9,716 nt of DNA from Leptolyngbya sp. SIO4C5 (lineage in GTDB: Bacteria; Cyanobacteriota; Cyanobacteriia; Phormidesmidales; Phormidesmidaceae): assembly GCA_010671965.1 (NCBI GenBank), contig JAAHIC010000109.1, forward strand, positions 1 to 9,716. Reading direction: 5' to 3'. Position numbers and translations under genes: made by a program. A model generated the notes under the pieces. It did not search any database and was not told the DNA's origin. It was given only the letters and a program-made list of their open reading frames with translations. Below, one piece after another: positions 1 to 5,638 of the stretch (its first letter is position 1; each line of letters opens with the position of its first letter).

Positions 1-16
1 GTATTTGCGAAAATAC
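1..16. repeat. Perfect short inverted repeat upstream of toxin-antitoxin pair
   Basis: GTATTT and AAATAC form 6-bp arms around a GCGA centre, ending 41 bp before the antitoxin start. Antitoxins commonly bind palindromes near their own promoter, so this is a candidate operator. It touches the window edge, so its full extent is unknown, and a 6-bp palindrome in AT-rich DNA can arise by chance. Confidence 0.35.
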
Positions 17-21
17 TGCAT

Positions 22-51
22 TTGATAAAATCAAAGTAGTAACATTAGTAT
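22..51 (+). promoter_or_regulatory. Candidate promoter of the toxin-antitoxin operon, possibly leaderless
   Basis: A -35-like TTGATA (22-27) is followed after 18 bp by a -10-like TAGTAT (46-51). Transcription would begin about 7 bp downstream, at or next to the ATG at 58. No Shine-Dalgarno-like purine tract precedes that ATG, which agrees with a leaderless message. The region is AT-rich, so chance matches are likely and other -10 choices exist, for example TAAAAT at 26-31. Confidence 0.35.
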
Positions 52-57
52 CTCAAC

Positions 58-393
58 ATGCCTCTTTCAATCCTGGCGGAACCTGCACCTCTAACAGTCA
101 CCTCTGAGGGTGTAGTTCGTGTTGGCGGCACGCGAGTTACCTTAGACACAGTTGTTGCTACATTTCAGCAGGGTGCTACAGCAGAGGAAATCGTGCATCG
201 TTATCCGTCCTTGAGATTAGGCGATGTTTATGCTTCTATTGCCTACTATCTTAATCATCAACAGGAAGTAGACGATTACCTCAGACAACGTCAGCAGCAA
301 GCCCAAGAAATTCGCCAAATGAACCAGACTCGATTTGATCCGCAGGGTTTGCGCGATCGCTTACTTGCTCGTAGGCCTGAGCGGCAAGCATGA
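58..393 (+). CDS. DUF433 family antitoxin
   Basis: A 111-residue protein of the DUF433 type, a small helix-turn-helix family commonly annotated as the antitoxin of DUF5615 PIN-like toxins. The diagnostic core runs from about residue 16 to 75: a short strand-rich start (EGVVRVGGTRVTLDTVV), an acidic helix (GATAEEIVHRYPSL), then the recognition-helix region (LGDVYASIAYYLNHQQEV). The tail, residues 75-111, is rich in Gln, Arg and charged residues and probably wraps the toxin. The role is inferred: neutralise the downstream toxin and repress its own operon. The stop overlaps the start of the next gene by four bases (ATGA), so the two are translationally coupled. The DNA is visibly more AT-rich than the rest of the window, which hints at horizontal acquisition. 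No better start is available, and no ribosome binding site is visible. Confidence 0.85.
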   Translation: MPLSILAEPAPLTVTSEGVVRVGGTRVTLDTVVATFQQGATAEEIVHRYPSLRLGDVYASIAYYLNHQQEVDDYLRQRQQQAQEIRQMNQTRFDPQGLRDRLLARRPERQA

Positions 394-713
394 TCAAGCT
401 GCTAGCTGATGAAAATTTAGACAATACGATTATCAGAGGGTTGCTGCGCCGCAATTCAGATATTGATATTGTTCGAGTTCAAGATGTTGAGCTATCAGGT
501 GAAGATGATCCTGTTGTGCTTGAGTGGGCAGCTAATGAGAGACGTATTTTGCTGACTCATGATGTTGCTACAATTACTCACTATGCCTACGAAAGATTGA
601 CTAATAATCTAGCCATGCCAGGAGTAATTGAGATTCATACAAATGTGCCAGTGGGTAAAGTGATAGAAGATCTGAATTATTGTTTTGGAATGTGGTACGG
701 CAGAAGATTTTGA
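390..713 (+). CDS. DUF5615 family PIN-like toxin (putative ribonuclease)
   Basis: A 107-residue protein of the DUF5615 PIN-like (Mut7-C/VapC-related) family. The N-terminus IKLLADENLD carries the acidic pair D7/E8 expected in the metal site. Further acidic candidates are D40 in GEDDPVVLEWA and D58 in RILLTHDVATI, the motif usually written LLTxD. These four positions match the PIN-fold metal site, so an RNA-cleaving toxin is the likely role; the RNA target cannot be read from sequence. The length is normal for the family and the frame is intact, so the toxin looks functional. It starts inside the antitoxin stop (ATGA, 390-393), the usual antitoxin-first order. No clear terminator follows, only the palindromic element at 727-822. 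Base composition is AT-rich like the antitoxin's. The type II assignment rests on family and arrangement, not on a test. Confidence 0.85.
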   Translation: MIKLLADENLDNTIIRGLLRRNSDIDIVRVQDVELSGEDDPVVLEWAANERRILLTHDVATITHYAYERLTNNLAMPGVIEIHTNVPVGKVIEDLNYCFGMWYGRRF

Positions 714-726
714 TAGTCAAATTTAC

Positions 727-822
727 TACAGCGTTTCTTGCTCCCGTGAGGTACAGATCAAGGACTGAAACGCCTTTATTTCTGAGGGTTGGGTGTACCG
801 CACCAGTTTTGGAAATGCTGTA
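727..822. mobile_element. MITE-like imperfect palindrome with TA ends
   Basis: Two 29-base arms (727-755 and 794-822) are inverted copies of each other, matching at 20 of 29 positions. The best matches are at the two ends of the arms: TACAGCGTTTC against GAAATGCTGTA (10 of 11), and GTGAGGTACA against TGTACCGCAC (9 of 10). A second nested pair, GCGTTTC (731-737) and GAAACGC (767-773), is perfect. The element begins and ends in TA, as expected of an IS630/Tc1-mariner-type insertion at a TA target, and it encodes no protein. This suggests a miniature non-autonomous element or a large intergenic RNA-hairpin repeat. The assignment is inference, because only one copy is present here. Confidence 0.4.
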
Positions 823-878
823 TCTTCCACTCTGAGTTCACAGCAACACTGAATATATTTTTTAGTAATACCTTTGCT

Positions 879-2030
879 TTAAAGGCGCTGCCATTCTAGT
901 AAATTCGTGCTTTCATTCCAGTGCCAGCGCAATAGGTGAGCGGGCTGCCCCACTTCAAACCCAGGCAGGCCAATCGCCTGACGGGGTGCTTCTGTCGCTA
1001 GGGCGATCGCTTCCTCCACGCTGCACAAGCCCCATTGCGCTAAATTTTGCGCCCCTGCCAGCAGCGGCAGCGTCGTCCCCGAAAGGGTGCCATCCGGCAG
1101 GCGAGCCGTTCCCTGCTTCACCTCAATCTGGCGGCTGTCCCAGGGGTAAATGCCATCCGGCAAGCCCAAAGGCGATAGGGCATCGCTGACTAGAAACAGT
1201 CCTGCCTTTTGGTCGCGCTGAGAACCCCGTTCGGCTCGGAGCAGTAAATCCAGCATGGTCGGACAGATGTGCTGTCCGTCGGCAATCAGGCCGCAGGACA
1301 CTTGAGGATGCGCGATCGCGGCTCCCAGTAAACCTGGCTCTCGGTGGTGCAGCCCCGGCATGGCGTTAAAGGCGTGCGTGACCATTGTCGCCCCCTGCTG
1401 AAATGCCTGCTGCGCCTGCGCCGCTGTGGCTAGAGAATGGCCCAGGCTGACGGTGATTCCCCGCGATCGCAGATAAGCAATCACCTCCCCTGAATCGTCC
1501 AGTTCTGGGGCCAGCGTCATCACTCGCACACAGTCGCCGTAATCCCCCAGCACTCGCTTGACGTGCTCTAGCGTCAACGGCAGCAGAAACGCTTCAGGAT
1601 GCGCTCCCCGCTTCGCCGGATTGAGGCAAGGCCCTTCCAAATGTGCGCCGATAATCTGAGCTGTCTGCTTGCCCGCTGGCTGAAACGAGTGCAGCACCGC
1701 CAAAGCCTGCTGAAATTTTTCTATAGAAGTGGTCACCAGCGTGGGCAAAAAGCTATCTATGCCCTGCTGCCAAAGGAAGTCACAGATTTTCTGCAGCTTT
1801 GCCTCATCTCCTGGCTGCAAATCGGGAAAGGCCAGCCCCAGCGCCCCGTTAATTTGTAAATCTACGCCCCCCAGAGATAACCAGTCTCCAGCTAGGTCTA
1901 TCGGCTCAGCTTCGTCTGCTGTAGACGACATGGGCGCGATCGCCGCAATTTTGCCCTGCTCCACCCGCACGCGCTGCAGTCCCGCCCGCCCCACAACCCG
2001 CCCATTCAGAAACTCAACCGACTTCGCCAT
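879..2030 (-). CDS. nagA: N-acetylglucosamine-6-phosphate deacetylase
   Basis: A 383-residue amidohydrolase that removes the acetyl group from N-acetylglucosamine-6-phosphate, giving glucosamine-6-phosphate and acetate; a cytosolic step in amino-sugar and cell-wall recycling. The TIM-barrel signatures appear in order: [12 protein letters not shown] (54-65), where Q59 and N61 replace the HxH of other amidohydrolases, as in E. coli NagA; GAHLEGP with metal ligand E132; SLGHS with H198; [13 protein letters not shown] with H219; ADGQH with H254; and LVSDAL with catalytic D283. LSGTTLPL (316-323) is the usual late substrate-side motif. The length is normal. The Q/N pair implies the single-metal form. 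The ATG is supported by the immediate hydrophobic strand start; only a weak AGGGT lies just upstream. It is transcribed away from purE. No deaminase (nagB) or sugar transporter gene is adjacent, so a stand-alone recycling role is likely. Confidence 0.93.
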   Translation of the reverse strand: MAKSVEFLNGRVVGRAGLQRVRVEQGKIAAIAPMSSTADEAEPIDLAGDWLSLGGVDLQINGALGLAFPDLQPGDEAKLQKICDFLWQQGIDSFLPTLVTTSIEKFQQALAVLHSFQPAGKQTAQIIGAHLEGPCLNPAKRGAHPEAFLLPLTLEHVKRVLGDYGDCVRVMTLAPELDDSGEVIAYLRSRGITVSLGHSLATAAQAQQAFQQGATMVTHAFNAMPGLHHREPGLLGAAIAHPQVSCGLIADGQHICPTMLDLLLRAERGSQRDQKAGLFLVSDALSPLGLPDGIYPWDSRQIEVKQGTARLPDGTLSGTTLPLLAGAQNLAQWGLCSVEEAIALATEAPRQAIGLPGFEVGQPAHLLRWHWNESTNLLEWQRL

Positions 2031-2058
2031 TACCCTAATTTCGCCTCAGGACCTCCCC

Positions 2059-2082
2059 ATTATCAAGGTTGTTCCTAACCTT
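2059..2082 (-). promoter_or_regulatory. Candidate nagA -10 with adjacent palindrome
   Basis: On the minus strand a GATAAT box (plus coordinates 2059-2064) lies about 28 bp before the nagA start. Directly upstream of it is a perfect inverted repeat, AAGGTT-N6-AACCTT (2065-2082), placed where a regulator would contact the promoter spacer. No recognisable -35 box is present, so this is a weak proposal. Confidence 0.3.
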
Positions 2083-2141
2083 CGACCATTCCATAGCCAA
2101 CGGACTCGCTTTACTCGCCTTACCCTTTTCCGTCTCCGCGT

Positions 2142-2219
2142 CCCCAGCTTCCCCATCTCCCCTTGCTCCCTCACCCATCACCCACTACCCTATTTCCTGT
2201 CCCACTCACCCCCTTACCC
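2142..2219. repeat. C-rich tract; complementary strand is G-quadruplex capable
   Basis: On the plus strand, C-runs of three or four occur at 2142, 2151, 2159, 2168, 2174, 2181 and 2188, separated by loops of only 3-5 bases. After a gap of 10, more runs follow at 2201, 2209 and 2217. The minus strand therefore has seven consecutive G-runs meeting the usual G3+N1-7 rule. The plus strand has almost no G from 2150 to 2220. If nagA transcription starts upstream of it, the tract lies in the nagA leader as G-rich RNA; in a purE leader it is pyrimidine-rich. Confidence 0.75.
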
Positions 2220-2220
2220 T

Positions 2221-2739
2221 ATGACCTCCCCTCAAATCGGCATCATCATGGGCAGCGACTCAGACTTGCCTACCATGCAGGCAGCGATCGCGGTTTGCGA
2301 AGATTTTCAGGTAGCGCATGAGGTGGCAATTGTTTCAGCCCATCGTACGCCGGAGCGGATGGTGAACTACGCTCAGCAGGCCCACCAGCGGGGCCTGAAG
2401 GTGATTATTGCGGGGGCAGGCGGGGCCGCTCATCTACCGGGGATGGTGGCTGCTCTGACGCCGTTGCCGGTGATTGGAGTGCCGATTAAGACCAGTACGC
2501 TGCAGGGGATAGACTCGCTCTACTCAATCGTGCAGATGCCGAGGGGAATTCCGGTAGCGACGGTGGCGATCGGCAATGGTCAGAATGCAGGGCTGCTGGC
2601 GGTGCAGATTTTAGCGAGCCATCAGCCGGATCTGCTAGCGCAAGTGCAGGCTTATCGACAATCTCTACAGAGCGCAGTAATGGAGAAGCAGGGGCGGTTA
2701 GACACCCTGGGCTATCAGCAGTATTTGCAGGAGATGTAG
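2221..2739 (+). CDS. purE: 5-(carboxyamino)imidazole ribonucleotide mutase (class I PurE)
   Basis: A 172-residue enzyme of de novo purine synthesis that converts N5-CAIR, made by PurK, into CAIR; cytosolic, octameric in the family. The landmarks are all present: [12 protein letters not shown] (8-19), [10 protein letters not shown] with catalytic H41, the long glycine-rich loop [15 protein letters not shown] (64-78), and [21 protein letters not shown] (98-118) with the class I substrate loop. The length matches bacterial PurE. The ATG at 2221 places the conserved start nine residues before MGSDSD. The same frame stays open far upstream, but that part is antisense to nagA and then C-rich spacer, so it is rejected. 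No Shine-Dalgarno sequence precedes the ATG, which follows a pyrimidine-rich stretch, so initiation is probably SD-independent. purK is not in this window. No terminator with a T-tract is evident downstream. Confidence 0.95.
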   Translation: MTSPQIGIIMGSDSDLPTMQAAIAVCEDFQVAHEVAIVSAHRTPERMVNYAQQAHQRGLKVIIAGAGGAAHLPGMVAALTPLPVIGVPIKTSTLQGIDSLYSIVQMPRGIPVATVAIGNGQNAGLLAVQILASHQPDLLAQVQAYRQSLQSAVMEKQGRLDTLGYQQYLQEM

Positions 2740-2895
2740 AGAAAATCAGGTGAGCGATCGCTGTCACATAGCTTAATCTTTGCGGATGGCGATCGCCAAA
2801 CTTGCTAAGAAATGTCGTTTTTCTCTGTCAATCGCTTAAGTTTCTGACCAATCTCCGCCATAATTCATGCATTCTGTCTAGGAGGCGGGCAAAAA

Positions 2896-2909
2896 GTATC
2901 CCCTGATAC
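2896..2909 (+). promoter_or_regulatory. NtcA-binding box (GTA-N8-TAC)
   Basis: GTATCCCCTGATAC matches exactly the NtcA consensus GTA-N8-TAC and is more symmetric than required (GTATC/GATAC). NtcA is the cyanobacterial CRP-family regulator that activates nitrogen-assimilation genes when 2-oxoglutarate is high, and amt genes are established targets. The box lies 302 bp before the amt start. Its centre is about 60 bp upstream of the start site predicted from the -10 box at 2951. That is the spacing of a class I, not the more usual class II (near -41), CRP-type activation site. Confidence 0.8.
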
Positions 2910-2927
2910 AGATTGCCTCTGCCAGAA

Positions 2928-2956
2928 TTGATGGAATCGTTCTGACCTCGTATAGT
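2928..2956 (+). promoter_or_regulatory. Sigma-70 type promoter of amt
   Basis: TTGATG (2928-2933) and TATAGT (2951-2956) match the -35 and -10 consensus at four and five of six positions, with the ideal 17-bp spacer. Transcription should start near 2963. The NtcA box directly upstream strengthens the call. It implies an unusually long untranslated leader before the ATG at 3212; a second promoter nearer the gene cannot be excluded, though none is obvious. Confidence 0.65.
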
Positions 2957-3067
2957 GTCATCTGCCCATAGCACGAAAATAGTTGTGATTCTGTATCAAC
3001 AGGATCCCCTTATTCTGTTCAAGAAGCTTATCTTCTAAAGTCATAAGTTTCTTTATCTATGAGCTTT

Positions 3068-3092
3068 CCAAGGCTATTTGCTCCAGCCTTGG
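3068..3092 (+). promoter_or_regulatory. Stem-loop in the predicted amt leader
   Basis: CCAAGGCT (3068-3075) and AGCCTTGG (3085-3092) pair perfectly over 8 bp around a 9-base loop. Flanking GAG (3061-3063) and CTC (3098-3100) could extend it across an internal loop. No T-tract follows, so it is not an intrinsic terminator. A role in message stability, attenuation or small-RNA binding is possible but unproven. Confidence 0.45.
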
Positions 3093-3211
3093 CCGAACTC
3101 CTCACACCACCAGCGGGGCATATTATCCATTCTTTTTAGTCTGGATGGCCTGCTTTTTACTGACTAAGGCTGTGATTGCTATCTGATTGTGTTGAAGGAA
3201 CGTCTTAAGAG

Positions 3212-4672
3212 ATGTCTGGTTTAGTTCTACGCAAAAAATCTAAGCGCAGAAGGCAAAAATCCGCCTTCTGGGATGCTAGTGTGCCTCCCTTTGATGAGGT
3301 ACTGAAAAAAAGTCTAGGTAAAAATTCCTGGAGTTGGTTGGCGTGTGTTCCCTTAGCTCTGCTAATTGTGGGGATTTGGGGAGTCGCGGCTCATGCTCAG
3401 GAAGACGCTATTACGCCCGATAATGTTCAAACCGTTTTGGACAATATCTGGATTACGGTAGCGGCGGTTTTGGTTATTTTCATGAATGCCGGTTTCGGCA
3501 TGTTGGAAACAGGCTTCTGTCGCCAGAAGAACGCCGTCAACATCCTGTCTAAGAACTTGATTGTCTTCGCCCTAGCCACGCTGGCTTACTGGGCCATTGG
3601 GTTCTCCCTGATGTACGGCAGCGGCGGCAATGGCTGGATTGGCGGCGGCGGCTGGTTCTTAGGCAGTTCCGACCCGGCAACCTACGGTTTAGAGGAAGGG
3701 GCTGGCTTAACTATCCCGGTTTCTTTCTTATTCCAGGTGGCTTTTGCGGCCACGGCGGCCACTATTGTTTCCGGCGCGGTGGCTGAGCGAGTCAAGTTCA
3801 TCGACTTTATTATCTTCAGCCTGTTGCTCACCGGCATTTCCTATCCCATCACCGGGCACTGGGTCTGGGCTGGTGGCTGGCTCTCTGAGCTGGGCTTTTC
3901 TGACTTTGCCGGTTCTACGGTAGTACACTCCGTCGGTGGCTGGGCGGCTTTGATGGGAGCTGCTTTCCTGGGGCCTCGGATTGGTAAATACCAGGACGGT
4001 CACGTCAATGCTATTCCCGGTCACAGCATGACAGCGGCGATGCTGGGCTGCTTGATTCTGTGGATCGGCTGGTTTGGGTTTAACCCTGGTTCAGAACTGG
4101 CCGCGAGTTTGGCGGTGCCCTACATTGCTGTAACCACTAACCTGGCAGCCGCAGCAGGCGGAGTCGCTGCTACTGTGACGGCTTGGGCGCTGAACGGCAA
4201 ACCTGATCTTTCGATGATCATCAACGGCATTCTGGCGGGCCTAGTTGGGATTACCGCCGGTTGTGCCGGTGTGGGCTACTGGGGTGCCGTTATCATTGGC
4301 CTCATTGCCGGTGTGATTGTCGTCTTCTCGGTTGCTTTCTTTGACAGCATCAAGATTGACGATCCGGTGGGCGCTATTTCTGTGCACCTGGTTTGCGGTA
4401 TTTGGGGCACTCTGGCGGTGGGTCTATTTGACTTAGAGCTAGGGCTGTTCTACGGCGGCGGCGTGGCTCAGCTAGGGATTCAAATCGTCGGTATTCTTTC
4501 AATCGGCTTGTTCACCGTTATTGCAGCATCAATCTTTTGGTTGGCGCTCAAGGCTACTTTGGGCCTGCGGGTGACGCCAGAGGAAGAACTCAAGGGTCTC
4601 GATATCGCTGAACACGGTATGGAAGCTTATAGCGGTTTCTTGAAAGATACTAGCGATATGGGCACTCTCTAA
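3212..4672 (+). CDS. amt: Ammonium transporter, Amt/MEP/Rh family
   Basis: A 486-residue membrane protein that imports ammonium; trimeric, about 11 membrane helices in the family. After a basic N-terminal extension (1-40), a hydrophobic signal segment (41-60) ends at AHA-Q, a likely signal-peptidase site after residue 62. Amt landmarks follow: [17 protein letters not shown] (95-111), the signature [13 protein letters not shown] (231-243) holding conserved D231 and the first pore histidine H239, NPGSELA (291-297), and the second pore histidine H392 in [11 protein letters not shown]. The cytosolic tail has [14 protein letters not shown] (462-475), the conserved segment through which PII-type (GlnB/GlnK) proteins regulate Amt channels. 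AAGGAA, 11 bases upstream, serves as ribosome binding site; the next in-frame ATG is only at residue 91. An NtcA box and promoter precede it, so induction under nitrogen limitation is expected. No PII gene is adjacent. Confidence 0.95.
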   Translation: MSGLVLRKKSKRRRQKSAFWDASVPPFDEVLKKSLGKNSWSWLACVPLALLIVGIWGVAAHAQEDAITPDNVQTVLDNIWITVAAVLVIFMNAGFGMLETGFCRQKNAVNILSKNLIVFALATLAYWAIGFSLMYGSGGNGWIGGGGWFLGSSDPATYGLEEGAGLTIPVSFLFQVAFAATAATIVSGAVAERVKFIDFIIFSLLLTGISYPITGHWVWAGGWLSELGFSDFAGSTVVHSVGGWAALMGAAFLGPRIGKYQDGHVNAIPGHSMTAAMLGCLILWIGWFGFNPGSELAASLAVPYIAVTTNLAAAAGGVAATVTAWALNGKPDLSMIINGILAGLVGITAGCAGVGYWGAVIIGLIAGVIVVFSVAFFDSIKIDDPVGAISVHLVCGIWGTLAVGLFDLELGLFYGGGVAQLGIQIVGILSIGLFTVIAASIFWLALKATLGLRVTPEEELKGLDIAEHGMEAYSGFLKDTSDMGTL

Positions 4673-4725
4673 GCAGCGAGGTGTCATTGTTTGGTTCACA
4701 AGCGCTCTTGCTGTGTGAAAACCTC

Positions 4726-5415
4726 TCAAAAAGGAGCAGATAATTCTGCTCCTTTTTTCTGTTCTTGCCACTGAGAATATGAAATCAGCCCCAGCCGCGC
4801 CTGTACGCTGAGCCAGTTGCCGGTGACTGAGGTGTCTACCCGGCGATTAGAGAAAGCTCGCCTTAGGACTGGGACAGCCTCGATCGCCGCTAACTCAATC
4901 AACCCCTCAACTAAAGCTGCATTGAGTCGGGTCGGGTTGACTAGGGCTTTACCCAGCTGAGCACTGAGATGAGTGACACAGTCATGGGTGGCCGCAAAGT
5001 GATTTCGCCCTACTAAGGATAGGGCGTGGCAGGCAGTGAGCCTTCCTACTAGAGGCTGTCTGGCGTTGATCAAAACCGCCGCTAAGTCTGCAACAGCAGC
5101 AGGGCCAAAATAGCTAAAAACATAGGGCAGTTCCTGATGCACAGGGGCGATCGCCGGCAAGCTCAGCAGAGAAACCAGCGGCGCGATCGCTGTCGTGACC
5201 CCTAACTGGCCCAAGGCTCGCCAGGCGTGAACCGGCAGGGAGGAAGCAGGGGCAGGCTCTAGGCACAGTCCCACGTTTAAGGCTAAGGAGATCAGCTGCT
5301 CTACAGACGGCAGGGCTAAAGCCGTGTAGTTCGGCCAGGTGGCGGGCTGAGCGATCGCGCCTATCGGTAGCGGATGAAAAGGGTGACCTGGGGATTTGGA
5401 TAGCTCGACCTGCAT
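4726..5415 (-). CDS. HEAT-repeat protein of unknown function
   Basis: A 229-residue, soluble, helical protein with no signal peptide. At least three HEAT-like helical pairs can be read: VHAWRALGQLGVTTAIAPL (62-80), ELPYVFSYFGPAAVADLAAVL (95-115) and ALVEGLIELAAIEAVPVLRRAF (167-188). The ending VDTSVTGNWLSVQARLGL (193-210) resembles a motif I recall from a HEAT-repeat family (VD..I.GDW..VQ..LGL, sometimes seen with a SEC-C metal-binding motif). Here no such cysteine motif is present; the protein ends soon after with a charged tail. HEAT repeats usually mediate protein-protein contact, so a scaffold or adaptor role is plausible; phycobilin-lyase function is not supported. It is convergent with amt, and its last ten codons form the shared terminator. 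It is divergent from the histidine kinase across 223 bp. The ATG lacks a clear ribosome binding site. No function can be named. Confidence 0.8.
   Translation of the reverse strand: MQVELSKSPGHPFHPLPIGAIAQPATWPNYTALALPSVEQLISLALNVGLCLEPAPASSLPVHAWRALGQLGVTTAIAPLVSLLSLPAIAPVHQELPYVFSYFGPAAVADLAAVLINARQPLVGRLTACHALSLVGRNHFAATHDCVTHLSAQLGKALVNPTRLNAALVEGLIELAAIEAVPVLRRAFSNRRVDTSVTGNWLSVQARLGLISYSQWQEQKKGAELSAPF
4728..4757. terminator. Strong bidirectional terminator shared by amt and the HEAT gene
   Basis: AAAAAGGAGCAGA (4728-4740) pairs with TCTGCTCCTTTTT (4745-4757) over 13 bp around a TAAT loop. On the plus strand six T residues close it, 56 bases after the amt stop. On the minus strand it also ends in a T-run, so it can stop transcription of the convergent gene. 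It lies within that gene's final codons: residues 220-229 and part of the stop are encoded by the stem-loop. Confidence 0.88.
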
Positions 5416-5509
5416 AGTGAAATCAGGAAAGTGTGTACTTTGTCAACTTTCTGCAAAAGCTTGTAAGACAACTACGATCTCCTTTACAACTCCCCACAAT
5501 TATCCCGTT

Positions 5510-5538
5510 TTGTCAGAAGATAGAAACTAAGCTTTGAT
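5510..5538 (+). promoter_or_regulatory. Candidate promoter of the DICT histidine kinase
   Basis: TTGTCA (5510-5515) and TTTGAT (5533-5538) match the -35 and -10 consensus at five and four of six positions with a 17-bp spacer, giving a start near 5545. An inverted repeat, CTAAAAC (5547-5553) and GTTTTAG (5569-5575), follows just downstream and could be an operator or leader hairpin. The -10 is poor, so confidence is low. Confidence 0.3.
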
Positions 5539-5638
5539 TCGGTTGGCTAAAACGCTTGATCTAAACCAGTTTTAGCAGCTAATGCGTCACTCTTGACCGA
5601 GCAGGTGTTTTTTAGAGACATGGTGTTGCGAATCATCC

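Larger units (their letters stand above)
2740..3211 (+). other. Long purE-amt intergenic region
   Basis: This 472-bp gap holds no convincing gene. The first part has two HIP1 octamers (2754-2761 and 2789-2796), the second inside GGCGATCGCC, and no clear purE terminator. The middle holds the NtcA box and promoter of amt. The rest, from about 2963, is a predicted amt leader of roughly 250 nt with a hairpin at 3068-3092 and an AAGGAA ribosome-binding site at 3195-3200. Confidence 0.7.

Noticed and set aside
731..773. GCGTTTC/GAAACGC as an intrinsic terminator of the toxin gene
   Set aside because: The loop is 29 bases and no T-tract follows the right arm; it is better described as part of the larger palindromic element.
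986..1189. Open frames antisense to nagA, amt, the kinase and the aminotransferase
   Set aside because: They lie wholly or mostly within confidently identified genes on the other strand or frame, show no family motifs, and have compositions expected of shadow frames.
1729..2220. In-frame upstream extension of purE (164 extra residues)
   Set aside because: The frame is open but runs antisense through nagA and then the C-rich spacer. The translated part is low-complexity Pro/Ser/Leu, and PurE homologues begin next to the ATG at 2221.
2808..2827. AGAAA/TTTCT near TCGTTTTTCT as a purE terminator
   Set aside because: The stem is only five A/T-rich pairs and too weak; the T-run alone is not enough.
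3194..3202. GAAGGAACG resembles the 3' end of the cyanobacterial glutamine riboswitch
   Set aside because: The matching 5' CGTTCA segment and the conserved GGACGGAAGTAGG core are absent at suitable distance, so the match is taken as chance; AAGGAA here serves as a ribosome binding site.
5463..5475. GTA-N7-TAC in the HEAT/kinase gap as a second NtcA site
   Set aside because: The spacing is seven bases, not eight, and the palindrome is otherwise poor; half-site phasing matters for NtcA.
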